DNA of 64,000 nt from positions 248,001-312,000 of the forward strand of contig JBBCXB010000001.1 in the NCBI GenBank assembly GCA_037145635.1. Reading direction: 5' to 3'. Every line of letters begins with the position of its first letter. The stretch's first letter is position 1. Made by a program: the position numbers and the translations under genes. Shown here in pieces: positions 34,287-44,348 of this stretch. The DNA comes from JAATFS01 sp037145635 (GTDB lineage: Bacteria; Pseudomonadota; Gammaproteobacteria; Xanthomonadales; Xanthomonadaceae). The notes beneath the pieces were generated by a model, which was not told where the DNA came from, did no database searches, and saw only the letters and a list, made by a program, of their open reading frames with translations.

Positions 34287-35168
34287 CTACTTGCGTTCCA
34301 TCGTGGCGTTGCGCTCGCCGGTCGCGGCGGACTTCTCGCCGGCGAAGGGGTTGAGCTTGCGGATCGCCCAGGGGTACTTCGGCCAGTTCCCGGCCAGCCA
34401 CGGATGCTTGGGATCGTTCAGCTCCAGCACGCGACGCGCATCGTCGGCCAGCGGCTTGTTGCCCAGGTGCGTGTAGGCCTCGCCCAGCACCGCCACCGCG
34501 TCGTACTGGTAGGCGCTCTGCGGATAGGTCTGCAGCAGGTAGTTGGCGCGGCCGGCGGCCGAGACCCAGGCGTGGCGGCGCAGGTAGTACAGCGCGTTGT
34601 CCAGCTCGTGCTGGGCGAAGATGTCGCGCAGCATGATCATGCGCTCGCGGGCATCGGCGGCGTAGCGGCTGTTCGGGTAGCGGTCGGTGACGGTGTTGAA
34701 GTCGTTGTAGGCCTGCTGCGGCGACGACAGGTCGCGGCGGCTGGGATCCAGCGACCACACCCGGCGCAGGAACACCGTGTCGCGGTTGCCGTTGGCCAGG
34801 CCGCGCAGGTAGTACAGGTAGGCGATGTTGCGATGGGTCGGGTAGGTACGGATGAAGCGGTCGATGCTGGACACCGCGTCGTCGTTCTTGCCGGCCTTGT
34901 ACTGGGCGTAGGCGCTTTCGATCATCGCCTGCTCGGTGTAGGGACCGTACGGGTACTGGGCGACCAGGCGCTTGAAGCTGGACTCGGCGCCGGCCCAGTT
35001 GCCCTTTTCCATCAGTCCGTGGGCCTTGCCATACAGCTGCTCGACCGGCATGCCCTCTTCGGGGTTCTTGTCCTTGGCGCCGCGGTGGCAGCCGGTGGCG
35101 ACGAAGACCATGACCAGCATCAGGGCGATGAGGCGGGCGGTCGCGGAGAACTTGGAGCGTCGGATCAT
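34287..35168 (-). CDS. bamD: outer-membrane assembly lipoprotein BamD
   Basis: A 293-residue essential lipoprotein of the BAM complex that inserts outer-membrane barrels. The signal sequence ends in the lipobox VATGC, with the acylated Cys at residue 27. The rest is tetratricopeptide-like repeats (YGKAHGLMEKGNWAGAESSF, VAQYPYGPYTEQAM, YLYYLRGLANG, FNTVTDRYPNSRYAADARER). The C-terminal tail (about 260-293) is basic and family-typical. It is divergent from rluD, an arrangement widely conserved in gammaproteobacteria, with 127 bp between the starts. The lack of MPs or dosage genes nearby is normal. Confidence 0.96.
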   Translation of the reverse strand: MIRRSKFSATARLIALMLVMVFVATGCHRGAKDKNPEEGMPVEQLYGKAHGLMEKGNWAGAESSFKRLVAQYPYGPYTEQAMIESAYAQYKAGKNDDAVSSIDRFIRTYPTHRNIAYLYYLRGLANGNRDTVFLRRVWSLDPSRRDLSSPQQAYNDFNTVTDRYPNSRYAADARERMIMLRDIFAQHELDNALYYLRRHAWVSAAGRANYLLQTYPQSAYQYDAVAVLGEAYTHLGNKPLADDARRVLELNDPKHPWLAGNWPKYPWAIRKLNPFAGEKSAATGERNATMERK

Positions 35169-35295
35169 GGGGTCTGGGCGGGACGCGCGTCAGGAAAACG
35201 AAAGGGCGATGATAGCCTAGTGGCCTGTCCGGCGACTGACTCTGGCCGCCACGGACGCAAATTCTCCCGATCGCCGTACGAGTGCCGTGGTTGCC

Positions 35296-36279
35296 ATGCC
35301 CCAGACCCCCCCCGAATCCCCCCGCCAGGCCGTCGTGCCCGACAGCGCCGCCGGCCGCCGCTTCGACGCCGTGCTGGCCGAGCTGTTCCCCGAATTCTCG
35401 CGCTCGCGCCTGGCCGAGTGGATCAAGTCCGGCGACGCCCTGCTGGACGGCGGGCCGGCGCGCCCGCGCGACCCGGTCCGCGGGGGCGAGAGCGTGCAGC
35501 TGCAGGCGGTGCTGGAGACCCAGACCCACGCCCAGCCGCAGGACATCCCGCTGGCGGTGCTGTACGAGGACGAGCAGGTGTTCGTGATCGACAAGCCGGC
35601 CGGGCTGGTGGTCCACCCCGGCGCCGGCAACCCGGACGGCACCCTGGTCAATGCCCTGCTGTTCCGCGACCCGTCGCTGTCGGCGCTGCCGCGCGCGGGC
35701 GTGGTGCACCGGCTGGACAAGGACACCAGCGGGGTGATGGTGGTGGCGCGCACCCTGCAGGCCCAGACCGCGCTGGTCGAGCAGCTGTCCGCGCGCCAGG
35801 TCCATCGCCAGTACCTGGCGGTGGTGGTCGGCGCGCTGGTCTCCGGCGGCACCGCCAACCTGCCGATCGACCGCCATCCGCGCGACCGCCTGAAGATGGC
35901 GGTGCGCGAGGACGGCCGCGACGCGGTCACCCACTACCGGCTGCGCGAGCGGTTCCGCGCGCACACCGCGCTGGAATGCCGGCTGGAGACCGGGCGCACG
36001 CACCAGATCCGCGTGCACATGGCCCATCTCAAGCACCCGATCGTGGGCGACCCGCTGTACGGCGGCCCGCTCAAGCTGCCCAAGGGCGCGACCGAGGAAC
36101 TGGTGGCCGCCCTGCGCGGCTTCAAGCGCCAGGCCCTGCACGCGGAGACGCTGGAGTTCGTGCACCCGGTCAGCGGCGAGCCGGTGCGCGCGACCGCGCC
36201 GGTGCCGGCCGACCTGCAGCAGCTGATGGACGCGCTGCGGAGCGACAGCCAGCGCGCCGCCGAACTGGCGCGCCGCTGA
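35296..36279 (+). CDS. rluD: 23S rRNA pseudouridine synthase RluD
   Basis: A 327-residue enzyme that forms pseudouridines 1911, 1915 and 1917 in helix 69 of 23S rRNA. An N-terminal S4 RNA-binding domain (FPEFSRSRLAEWIKSGDALL) precedes the catalytic core. The core has DKPAGLVVHPGAG, the catalytic Asp in VVHRLDKDTSGVMV, and ETGRTHQIRVHM. ATG at 35296 is used; a GTG nine bases earlier is possible. pgeF starts two bases after the stop, so the pair is co-translated, as in many relatives. Confidence 0.95.
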   Translation: MPQTPPESPRQAVVPDSAAGRRFDAVLAELFPEFSRSRLAEWIKSGDALLDGGPARPRDPVRGGESVQLQAVLETQTHAQPQDIPLAVLYEDEQVFVIDKPAGLVVHPGAGNPDGTLVNALLFRDPSLSALPRAGVVHRLDKDTSGVMVVARTLQAQTALVEQLSARQVHRQYLAVVVGALVSGGTANLPIDRHPRDRLKMAVREDGRDAVTHYRLRERFRAHTALECRLETGRTHQIRVHMAHLKHPIVGDPLYGGPLKLPKGATEELVAALRGFKRQALHAETLEFVHPVSGEPVRATAPVPADLQQLMDALRSDSQRAAELARR

Positions 36280-36281
36280 GC

Positions 36282-37067
36282 ATGGCCGCCGCCGCTTCTG
36301 CTGTGGTGCTGGCGGCGGACTGGCCGGCGCCGCCGGGCGTGCGCGCGCTGACCACGCTGCGCCACGGGCTGGGCGTGTCCGCGCCGCCCTTCGACCATCT
36401 CAACCTCGGCAACCGCAGCGCGGCCGGCGGCGACGATCCGCTGCGGGTGGCGCGCAACCGCGCGCTGCTGGCCGCGCAGCTCGACCTGCCCGGCGCACCG
36501 CACTGGCTGCGCCAGGTGCACGGCACCGGGGTGCTGCGGTTTGATGCGCCGCCGGCCATCGGCGGGGAAGCGGCCGAGCCCACCGCCGATGCGGCGGTGA
36601 CGGCCGTGCCCGGCGTGGTGCTGGCGATCCTCACCGCGGACTGCCTGCCGGTGGTGTTCGCCGACGTCGACGGCCGCGAGGTCGCAGCGGCCCACGCCGG
36701 CTGGCGCGGGCTCGCCGACGGCGTGCTGGAGCGGACCCTGGCGGCGATGCGGACGGCACCGTCGCACCTGCGGGCCTGGCTGGGCCCGGCCGCCGGTCCC
36801 CAGGCCTACGAGGTCGGCGAGGATGTGTTCGCCGCGTTCGTCGACCTCGACCCCGCGGCGCGGGTAGCTTTCGTGGCCACGCGCCCCGGGCACTGGCGGG
36901 TGGACCTGTACGCGCTGGCGCGGCGACGCCTGGCCGCGGCCGGGCTGGCCGCGGACGCGGTCCACGGCGGCGGGCTGTGCACGATCTCCGACCCGCAGCG
37001 CTTCTTCTCGCACCGGCGCGACCGCCGCAGCGGACGCCTGGCGACCCTGGCATGGATCGCGCCGTGA
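36282..37067 (+). CDS. pgeF: purine nucleoside phosphorylase / polyphenol oxidase-like PgeF (YfiH)
   Basis: A 261-residue laccase-domain protein. The zinc ligands are His in WLRQVHGTG, Cys in ILTADCLPVVF and His in AAAHAGWRGLADGV. It also has LGPAAGPQAYEVGEDV and the C-terminal RFFSHRRDRRSGRLA. In E. coli YfiH/PgeF removes a wrongly incorporated L-Ser from UDP-MurNAc, and related proteins phosphorolyse purine nucleosides. The start overlaps nothing but lies two bases after rluD, so it is probably translated with it. Confidence 0.93.
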   Translation: MAAAASAVVLAADWPAPPGVRALTTLRHGLGVSAPPFDHLNLGNRSAAGGDDPLRVARNRALLAAQLDLPGAPHWLRQVHGTGVLRFDAPPAIGGEAAEPTADAAVTAVPGVVLAILTADCLPVVFADVDGREVAAAHAGWRGLADGVLERTLAAMRTAPSHLRAWLGPAAGPQAYEVGEDVFAAFVDLDPAARVAFVATRPGHWRVDLYALARRRLAAAGLAADAVHGGGLCTISDPQRFFSHRRDRRSGRLATLAWIAP

Positions 37068-37390
37068 GTCCGGCGGCGTCGGCCGCGTGTCCAGGTGCCG
37101 GGACCGGACGCCGGGCCCGCGTCCGGCACGCCGCCACGGGCGTCCGGGCGTGAAAGGCCTGGGACGGCTCCATTCCCGCCAAGACCCTTCAGGCGGCCTC
37201 GGCGGCCTGCGGCCCGGTCGCGGCGGCCGCCGCCGCCGCTGCGACGTGCGGACGCTGCAAGCGGCCTGCCGGCGTGCCACCGCCCACTGCTGCGCCGCAT
37301 CCGCCGTGGTACCGACGCGCGGCGCCCGCGGTCGCCGCGGCCGGGGCGCGCAGGCCGCGGCCCGTGCCTGAGCCGCAGGACCCCGGGGCC
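37068..37390. other. GC-rich spacer before DUF393 gene, no supported gene
   Basis: All frames are open because of very high GC content. None shows a domain or balanced composition. The DUF393 gene may start inside this stretch (in-frame start at 37274), but the extra residues are proline/alanine/arginine-rich and unlike the family. Confidence 0.5.
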
Positions 37391-37846
37391 GTGAACGGGC
37401 CGGCCGGCCGCGCCCGCGGCGATACCGCAGGCGCCGGCAGGCCCGCGGACGGGACCGCCCTCATCGTGTTCGACGGGACCTGCCTGCTGTGCAGCCGCTG
37501 GGTGCGCTTCCTGCTGCGGGTCGATCGCCGGGCGCGCTACCGCTTCGCGCCGATGCAGGCGCCGCCGGGCCGGGCGCTGCTGCGGCGCCACGGGCTGGAT
37601 CCGGACGATCCGTTGTCGTTGCTGCTGCTGGACGGCGGTCGCGCCTGGACCGATTCGGACGCCGTGCTGCGGGTGCTGACCGGGCTGGGCGGCGGCTGGC
37701 GCCTGCTGGGCGTGCTGCGTGGGGTGCCGCGGGGGCTGCGCGATGCCGGCTACCGGTGGCTTGCGCGGAACCGCCACCGCTGGTTCGGGACCTCGTCCTC
37801 CTGCAGCGTGCCGGACGCGGCGCAGCGGGCGCGTTTCCTGGAGTAG
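37391..37846 (+). CDS. DUF393 (DCC family) thiol-disulfide protein
   Basis: A small protein of about 150 residues with the DCC signature FDGTCLLCSRWVRFLLRVD near its N-terminus, whose CxxC suggests a thioredoxin-like redox role. YRFAPMQAPPGRALLRRHGL and SDAVLRVLTGLGG follow, as is usual. The start is uncertain. GTG at 37391 places the motif about 25 residues in, while upstream in-frame starts add unlikely low-complexity residues. Its partner is unknown. It lies downstream of rluD-pgeF in the same direction. Confidence 0.75.
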   Translation: MNGPAGRARGDTAGAGRPADGTALIVFDGTCLLCSRWVRFLLRVDRRARYRFAPMQAPPGRALLRRHGLDPDDPLSLLLLDGGRAWTDSDAVLRVLTGLGGGWRLLGVLRGVPRGLRDAGYRWLARNRHRWFGTSSSCSVPDAAQRARFLE

Positions 37847-38267
37847 CCGCCCTCGCCACGTTCGCCGACCGCGACAGGGGAGCGGCCCGGCGTGACAGTC
37901 GAGGCGTGTTCCGACCCGCTCCCGCGGTTGCGCTGCCGCGCGGACCGGCCAGGCGCCGGCCACCAGCGCCGGCCCCGCGTGGCGCGGTTCCGGGCATCGG
38001 CGCGAGGCGGGCTGCGGCAGCGGCCGGCCCCGCGATCCGGGAGGGGCGCCTCGACGTCGGGAACCTCCCGTGCGGCTCGCCGCCCGGCACACCCCGTCCT
38101 GCGCTTCGTCTCCCGCCGCGCTTCCGCCTCGGGCCGCGATGGTCGGCTACGGGAGGAATCCGGCAGGGCGCGGGAGGGCGAGGCAGGGCAGCAAGCGTGC
38201 CGGCTCGAGGCCCCCGGCCCCTCCCGGCTGGCGGCTGCTGCCCGCGCGACCGCGGGCTGGCCGCCCA
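37847..38267. other. intergenic region, no gene seen
   Basis: About 420 bases between the convergent DUF393 gene and mqo. It is extremely GC-rich, with long open frames in all phases but no protein-like segment. The minus-strand terminator of mqo lies at its right end. Confidence 0.5.
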
Positions 38268-38299
38268 CAAAAAAGCCGGCCCTCGTCAGGGGGCCGGCT
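38268..38299 (-). terminator. intrinsic terminator of mqo
   Basis: On the minus strand, AGCCGGCCC pairs with GGGCCGGCT across an 8-base loop and is followed by TTTTTTGT. Confidence 0.88.
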
Positions 38300-38347
38300 C
38301 GGTCGTGGCGGCGGGACGGGGCATCGCGCCCCGTCCCCGGGTCGCGA

Positions 38348-40042
38348 TTACAGCGCCTGCAGTTCCTTGTTGGCGTTGCGCGACTGCTCGGCCGGCGGGG
38401 CCGGCGGCTTGGCCGGTGCCGCGGCCGGCGTGGTGCCGGTGTCGGCGGGCACTTCCAGGTAGGGCAGGTGCAGCGCCTGGCTGGTCGCGCCGCGGATCTC
38501 GTTGGTCAGCGCCGGGCTCTCGTTGATCTTGCGCCCATACGAGGGGACGATCTCCTTGAGCTTGGCCTGCCAGCCGTCCGCTATCTGCTGCGGGAAGGCC
38601 TTGGCCAGCAGCTCCAGCATGATCGGCGGCGAGGTCGAGGCGCCGGGCGAGGCGCCCAGCAGCGCGGCGATGGTGCGGTCCTTGTCGGTCACGATCTCGG
38701 TGCCGAACTGCAGGATCGCGCCCTTCTCCGGGTCGCGCTTGATCACCTGCACGCGCTGGCCGGCGGTCACCAGCTTCCAGTCCTGCGGCTTGGCGTTGGG
38801 GAAGTACTTCAGTAGCTCCGCCTGGCGGTCCTTGTCGGTCAGGCGCGCCTGGTTCATCAGGTACTTGACCAGGTCCAGGTTCTCGGCGCCGACGTCGAGC
38901 ATGCCGGTCAGGTTGTTGTGGTTGACCGAGGAGAACAGGTCGAACCACGAGCCCTCCTTCAGGAACTTGGTGCTGTACAGGGCGAACGGCCCGAACAGCA
39001 CCACCGGCTTGCCGTCGAGCTTGCGCGCGTCCAGGTGCGGCACCGACATCGGCGGCGAGCCGGTCTCGGCCATGCCGTAGGCCTTGACGTTGTGGCGGCC
39101 GGCGATCGCCGGCGCGTCGAACGCCAGGAACTGGCCGCCGACCGGGAACCCGGCATAGTTCTTCGACTCGGGGATGCCGGACAGCTGCAGCAGCTTGAGC
39201 GCGGCGCCGCCGGCGCCGATGAACACGAAGCGCGACTTGACGGTGCGCTCCTGGCCGCTCTTCAGGTCCTTGACGGTGACGTTCCAGGTCTTGTCGTCGT
39301 TCTGGCGCAGCGCGGTGACCTCGTGCTGCAGCTGCAGCCGGAAGTTCGGGTTGCGCTGCAGGCCCTGGGTCAGCGCGTTGGTGATCACGCCGAAGTTCAC
39401 GTCGGTGCCCAGCGGCATGTAGGTCGCAGCGACCTGCTGCTTGGGGTCGCGGCCTTCCATCAGCAACGGCGCCCACTTGCGGATCTGCGCCGGGTCGGTG
39501 GAGAACTGCATGCCGTAGAACAGCGGGTTCCTGACCAGGGCGTCATGGCGCTTGCGCAGGTAGTCGCTGCGGTCCTTGCCCCAGACGAAGCTCATGTGCG
39601 GGGTCGGGTTGATGAACTCGGACGGCTGCGGCAGCCGGCCCAGGCCCACCTGGTGCGACCAGAACTGGCGCGAGACCTCGAACTGCTCGGCGATGTTCAC
39701 CGCGCGTTTGGTTTCGATCGAGCCATCCGGCATTTCCGGGGTGTAGTTCAGCTCGGCGAAGGCCGAATGGCCGGTGCCGGCGTTGTTCCAGCCGTTGGAG
39801 CTTTCCAGCGCCACGCCGTCCAGGCGCTCGAACAGGTCGATCTTCCAGTCCGGCTGCAGTTCCTGCAGGTAGGTACCCAGGGTGACGCTCATGATGCCGC
39901 CGCCGACCAGGACCACGTCCACCGGGGTGGCGTTCTCCGGCGGCGGGACGGAACGCTCGTGCAGCGGCCAGTACAGGAACAGCGCCAGCCCCACGATGAG
40001 GAGCGCGGCGATGCCGGCCAGGGCCTTTGTGAGTTTTTTCAT
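38348..40042 (-). CDS. mqo: malate:quinone oxidoreductase
   Basis: A 564-residue membrane-associated flavoenzyme that oxidises malate to oxaloacetate and reduces quinone, serving the TCA cycle and respiratory chain. An N-terminal hydrophobic segment (IAALLIVGLALFLYW, about 9-25) looks like an anchor. It is followed by the FAD-binding VDVVLVGGGIMSVTLGTYL, NNAGTGHSAFAELNYTP and VFIGAGGAALKLLQ. FPVGGQFLAF, GSWFDLFSSVNHNN and LLGASPGASTSPPIM match the family. The last 40 residues are a Pro/Ala-rich tail. ATG at 40042 starts directly before the anchor. The gene has its own terminator. Confidence 0.95.
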   Translation of the reverse strand: MKKLTKALAGIAALLIVGLALFLYWPLHERSVPPPENATPVDVVLVGGGIMSVTLGTYLQELQPDWKIDLFERLDGVALESSNGWNNAGTGHSAFAELNYTPEMPDGSIETKRAVNIAEQFEVSRQFWSHQVGLGRLPQPSEFINPTPHMSFVWGKDRSDYLRKRHDALVRNPLFYGMQFSTDPAQIRKWAPLLMEGRDPKQQVAATYMPLGTDVNFGVITNALTQGLQRNPNFRLQLQHEVTALRQNDDKTWNVTVKDLKSGQERTVKSRFVFIGAGGAALKLLQLSGIPESKNYAGFPVGGQFLAFDAPAIAGRHNVKAYGMAETGSPPMSVPHLDARKLDGKPVVLFGPFALYSTKFLKEGSWFDLFSSVNHNNLTGMLDVGAENLDLVKYLMNQARLTDKDRQAELLKYFPNAKPQDWKLVTAGQRVQVIKRDPEKGAILQFGTEIVTDKDRTIAALLGASPGASTSPPIMLELLAKAFPQQIADGWQAKLKEIVPSYGRKINESPALTNEIRGATSQALHLPYLEVPADTGTTPAAAPAKPPAPPAEQSRNANKELQAL

Positions 40043-40242
40043 GTCGTTTTCTTTGCGGCAAGGGGAGGAGCGACGACGTGGTGGGGCGAAGGCTGCCCAG
40101 CCGCCGAGGCGAGAATGTGCGCGTCCCTCCCAGGACCCAGCGCGCGACATATCCGCGCAGTTTACGCGACAAAGCGTCGCAGGGCGGTGGGATCCAGTGT
40201 TCCAGCCGCGCCCGCCGCCCGGAGGGCGGGCGCGGCCGGGCC

Positions 40243-41606
<1,364 letters not shown>

Positions 41607-41610
<4 letters not shown>

Positions 41611-43388
41611 GACGCCTCCTGCCAGCTGCGCGACAGCCGCATCGCCGCGATGATCAGGCCCACGTGCGAGTAGGTCTGCGGGAAGTTGCCCCAGGCCTCG
41701 CCGTCCTCGAACGAGAGGTCCTCCGACAGCAGGCCCAGGTGGTTGCGGCGCGACAGCACGCGCTCGAACATCGCGCGCGCCTCGTCCTTGCGCCCGATCG
41801 CCGCGAGCGCGTCGATGTACCAGAACGTGCAGATGGTGAAGCTGGTCTCCGGTTCGCCGAAGTCGTCGGCCGCGACATAGCGGTACAGCGAGTCGCCGTG
41901 CTTGAGGTCGCGGCCGATGGCCTCGACGGTGCCGATGAAGCGCGGGTCGTCGCTGGCGACGATGCCGATGTCGGCGAGCAGTAGCAGCGAGGCATCCAGG
42001 CGGTGGCCGCCGAGGGTGTCGGTGAAGTGGCCGCGTTCCTCGCTCCAGGCCTCGCCCAGCACGCGCTCGCGGATCGCATCGGCGCGCTGGCGCCAGTACG
42101 CGCGGCGCTCGTCCAGCGCCAGGCGGTCGGCGATCTTGGCGAGGCGGTCGCAGGCCGCCCAGCACATCGCCGCGGTATAGGTGTGGACCTCGGCGCGGCC
42201 GCGGAACTCCCACAGCCCGGCATCGGGGGTGTTGTGCAGCGCGAAGGCGCGCTCGCCCAGCGGCTCCAGCCGGTGGAAGGTGGAGGCGTCGCCCGGATCC
42301 TTCAGGCGCAGGTCGAAGAACAGCTGGGTGGAGGCCAGCACCACGCTGCCGTAGACATCGTGCTGCTTCTGGATCCAGGCGAGGTTGCCGCGGCGCACCG
42401 GGCCCATGCCGCGGTAGCCGGCCAGCGACTCGACCTCGTGCTCTTCCAGCTGCGACTCGAAGCCGATGCCGTACAGCGGCTGCATCGTGCCGTCGCTGGT
42501 GGCGATGTTGAAGATGTAGCCGAGGAACTGCTCCATCGTGCGGGTGGCGCCGAGGCGGTTGAGCGCGCGCACCACGAACGCGGCGTCGCGCAGCCAGCAG
42601 TAGCGGTAGTCCCAGTTGCGCGGCGTGTTGGGTGCTTCCGGGATCGAGGTGGTCATCGCCGCGATGATCGCGCCGCTGTCCTCGTACTGGCACAGCTTGA
42701 GCGTGATCGCGCTGCGGATCACCGCCTCCTGCCAGTCCAGCGGCACCGACAGGTAGCGCACCCACTCGCGCCAGTATTCCTCGGTGCGCTCCTGCGCCTC
42801 CTGCACGTAGCCGGTGAGCGAGCGGGTCAGCGACTCGTCCACGCCCAGCACCAGGTTGACCGGGTGGTTGAGCACGAACGGCAGGCCGTCGCGGATGAAG
42901 CGCACCGGCACGTCGGTGGTCAGGCGCAGCGCGAAGTCCGGCAGCACCCAGCGGATGTGGTTGCTGCCCCAGGTGGACTCGGGCGTGCGTGCGCCCCAGT
43001 CGGCCAGCGGCCGCGCGCGCACCACGATGCGCGGATTGCCGGCGAGCGGGCGGATCTGGCGGATGATGCTGACCGGCCGGTAGAAGCGGCCGTTGTTGCG
43101 CCAGCGCGGGGCGAAATCGACGACCTCCACCGCGCCGCCATGGCGGTCGCGCAGCACGGTGCGCAGGATCGCGGTGTTGGGCAGGTAGTGCTGTTCGCTG
43201 TCGGCGAAGTCTTCCAGTTCGACCGCGAAATCGCCGCCTTCCTGCTGCTGCGGCGAGAGCAGCGCGCAGAAGGCCGGGTCGCCGTCGAAGGCGGGCAGGC
43301 AGCTCCACACCACGCGCGCGCGCTTGTCGATCAGGGCGCCGAAGCTGCAGTTGCCGATGACGCCCAGGTCCAGGTTCGGTTCGGTCAT
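41607..43388 (-). CDS. GH15 family glycoside hydrolase in trehalose operon
   Basis: A 593-residue (alpha/alpha)6-barrel enzyme related to glucoamylases and GH15 trehalases. An N-terminal sandwich (LDLGVIGNCSFGALIDKRAR) leads to the barrel with NWDYRYCWLRDAAFVVRAL. The substrate-binding region is YGIGFESQLEEHEVESLAGY, and the C-terminal block has NFPQTYSHVGLIIAAM. There is no signal peptide, so it acts in the cytoplasm. Lying between otsB and otsA, it may hydrolyse trehalose or a related alpha-glucan. This is inferred from position. ATG at 43388 is chosen because the sequence before it is low-complexity and runs toward otsB. Confidence 0.9.
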
Positions 43389-43458
43389 GGAGAGCGGAGA
43401 TCCTTGGTTAGGCGAAGGAAGGCGGCCGCCGCGACGGGCGCCGCCGGTCGATGCAGGG

Positions 43459-44214
43459 TCAGCGGGCGTTGGCCTCGAGCCAGGCATGCACCGCCGCGGG
43501 GTCGGCCAGCCGGTAGCGGGCCTGGGTCCGGGCCCGCGGGCCCACCAGCACGCTCCAGCCGCCGAAGCGGTTGGCCGCGGCGAAGCCGAACTCGTCGGTG
43601 AGGTCGTCGCCGACGAACACCGGCGTCCGCCCGTGGAAGGCCGGCTGCTCGAGCAGCCGTGCCACCGCCGAGCCCTTGTCGCTGCCGACCGGCACGAACT
43701 CGACCACGTGGTCGCCCGGTTGCAGCCGGTAGCCGGCGGCCTGGGCCTCGGTCTCGGCTTCGGCGAAGGCGAGCACGGCCGGGCCGGCCTGCGGCGAGGC
43801 GCGCCAGTGCAGGGCCAGACTCACGCCCTTGTCCTCGACCAGGATGCCCGGATGCGCCTGGGCCAGATGCGCGGCGCGCTGGTGCAGGCCGTGCAGCCAG
43901 TCACCGGTGTCCTGCGGTATCGCGGCGCGGGCCGAGGCCTCGCCGCGCAGCTGATGCCCGTGCAGGCCGGCGGCCGGCAGCTGCATCGGGGCGAACAGCC
44001 GGTCGAGCTGGTCCAGCGGACGGCCGCTGACCAGTGCCACGGCGCCGCCGAGGCGATCGCTGAGGCGTCCCAGCGACTCGCGTACGGCAGGGATCAGGCG
44101 GACGTCGTCGGGACGCTCCGCGAATTCGATGAGGGTGCCATCCACATCCAGGAACAACGCACAGGCATCGTCCAAAGAGGGAGGCGACGGAAGGGAGGGG
44201 GACTCGTCTGCCAT
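43459..44214 (-). CDS. otsB: trehalose-6-phosphate phosphatase OtsB
   Basis: A 251-residue HAD phosphatase that converts trehalose 6-phosphate to trehalose. The nucleophile Asp is in LFLDVDGTLIEF. Motif II is ALVSGRPLDQL. The cap includes HGHQLRG and DKGVSLALHWR, and motifs III-IV are GSDKGSAVARLL and VFVGDDLTDEFGF. ATG at 44214 gives MADESPS. It is the first gene of the operon, 70 bp upstream of GH15. A heptamer repeat element lies shortly upstream at 44262. Confidence 0.95.
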   Translation of the reverse strand: MADESPSLPSPPSLDDACALFLDVDGTLIEFAERPDDVRLIPAVRESLGRLSDRLGGAVALVSGRPLDQLDRLFAPMQLPAAGLHGHQLRGEASARAAIPQDTGDWLHGLHQRAAHLAQAHPGILVEDKGVSLALHWRASPQAGPAVLAFAEAETEAQAAGYRLQPGDHVVEFVPVGSDKGSAVARLLEQPAFHGRTPVFVGDDLTDEFGFAAANRFGGWSVLVGPRARTQARYRLADPAAVHAWLEANAR

Positions 44215-44261
44215 GCGCCCGATTGTGCGCAAGCGCTTGTGAGATTCAGGTTATGGAACGG

Positions 44262-44341
44262 CCGGGATTGGGGATTCGAGAATCGGGATTCGTGGCCAAA
44301 CAGGCTTTTTCGAATCCCTAATCCCCAATCCCTAATCCCGG
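44262..44341. repeat. heptamer-type inverted-repeat element, copy 3
   Basis: The element has ends CCGGGATT (44262-44269) and AATCCCGG (44334-44341). The left arm consists of GGGATTG/GGGATTC units and the right arm of AATCCCT/AATCCCC units. The short middle (CAGGCTTTTTCG) is hairpin-like. It separates otsB from the TonB receptor stop at 44349. Confidence 0.8.
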
Positions 44342-44348
44342 CTTGCCG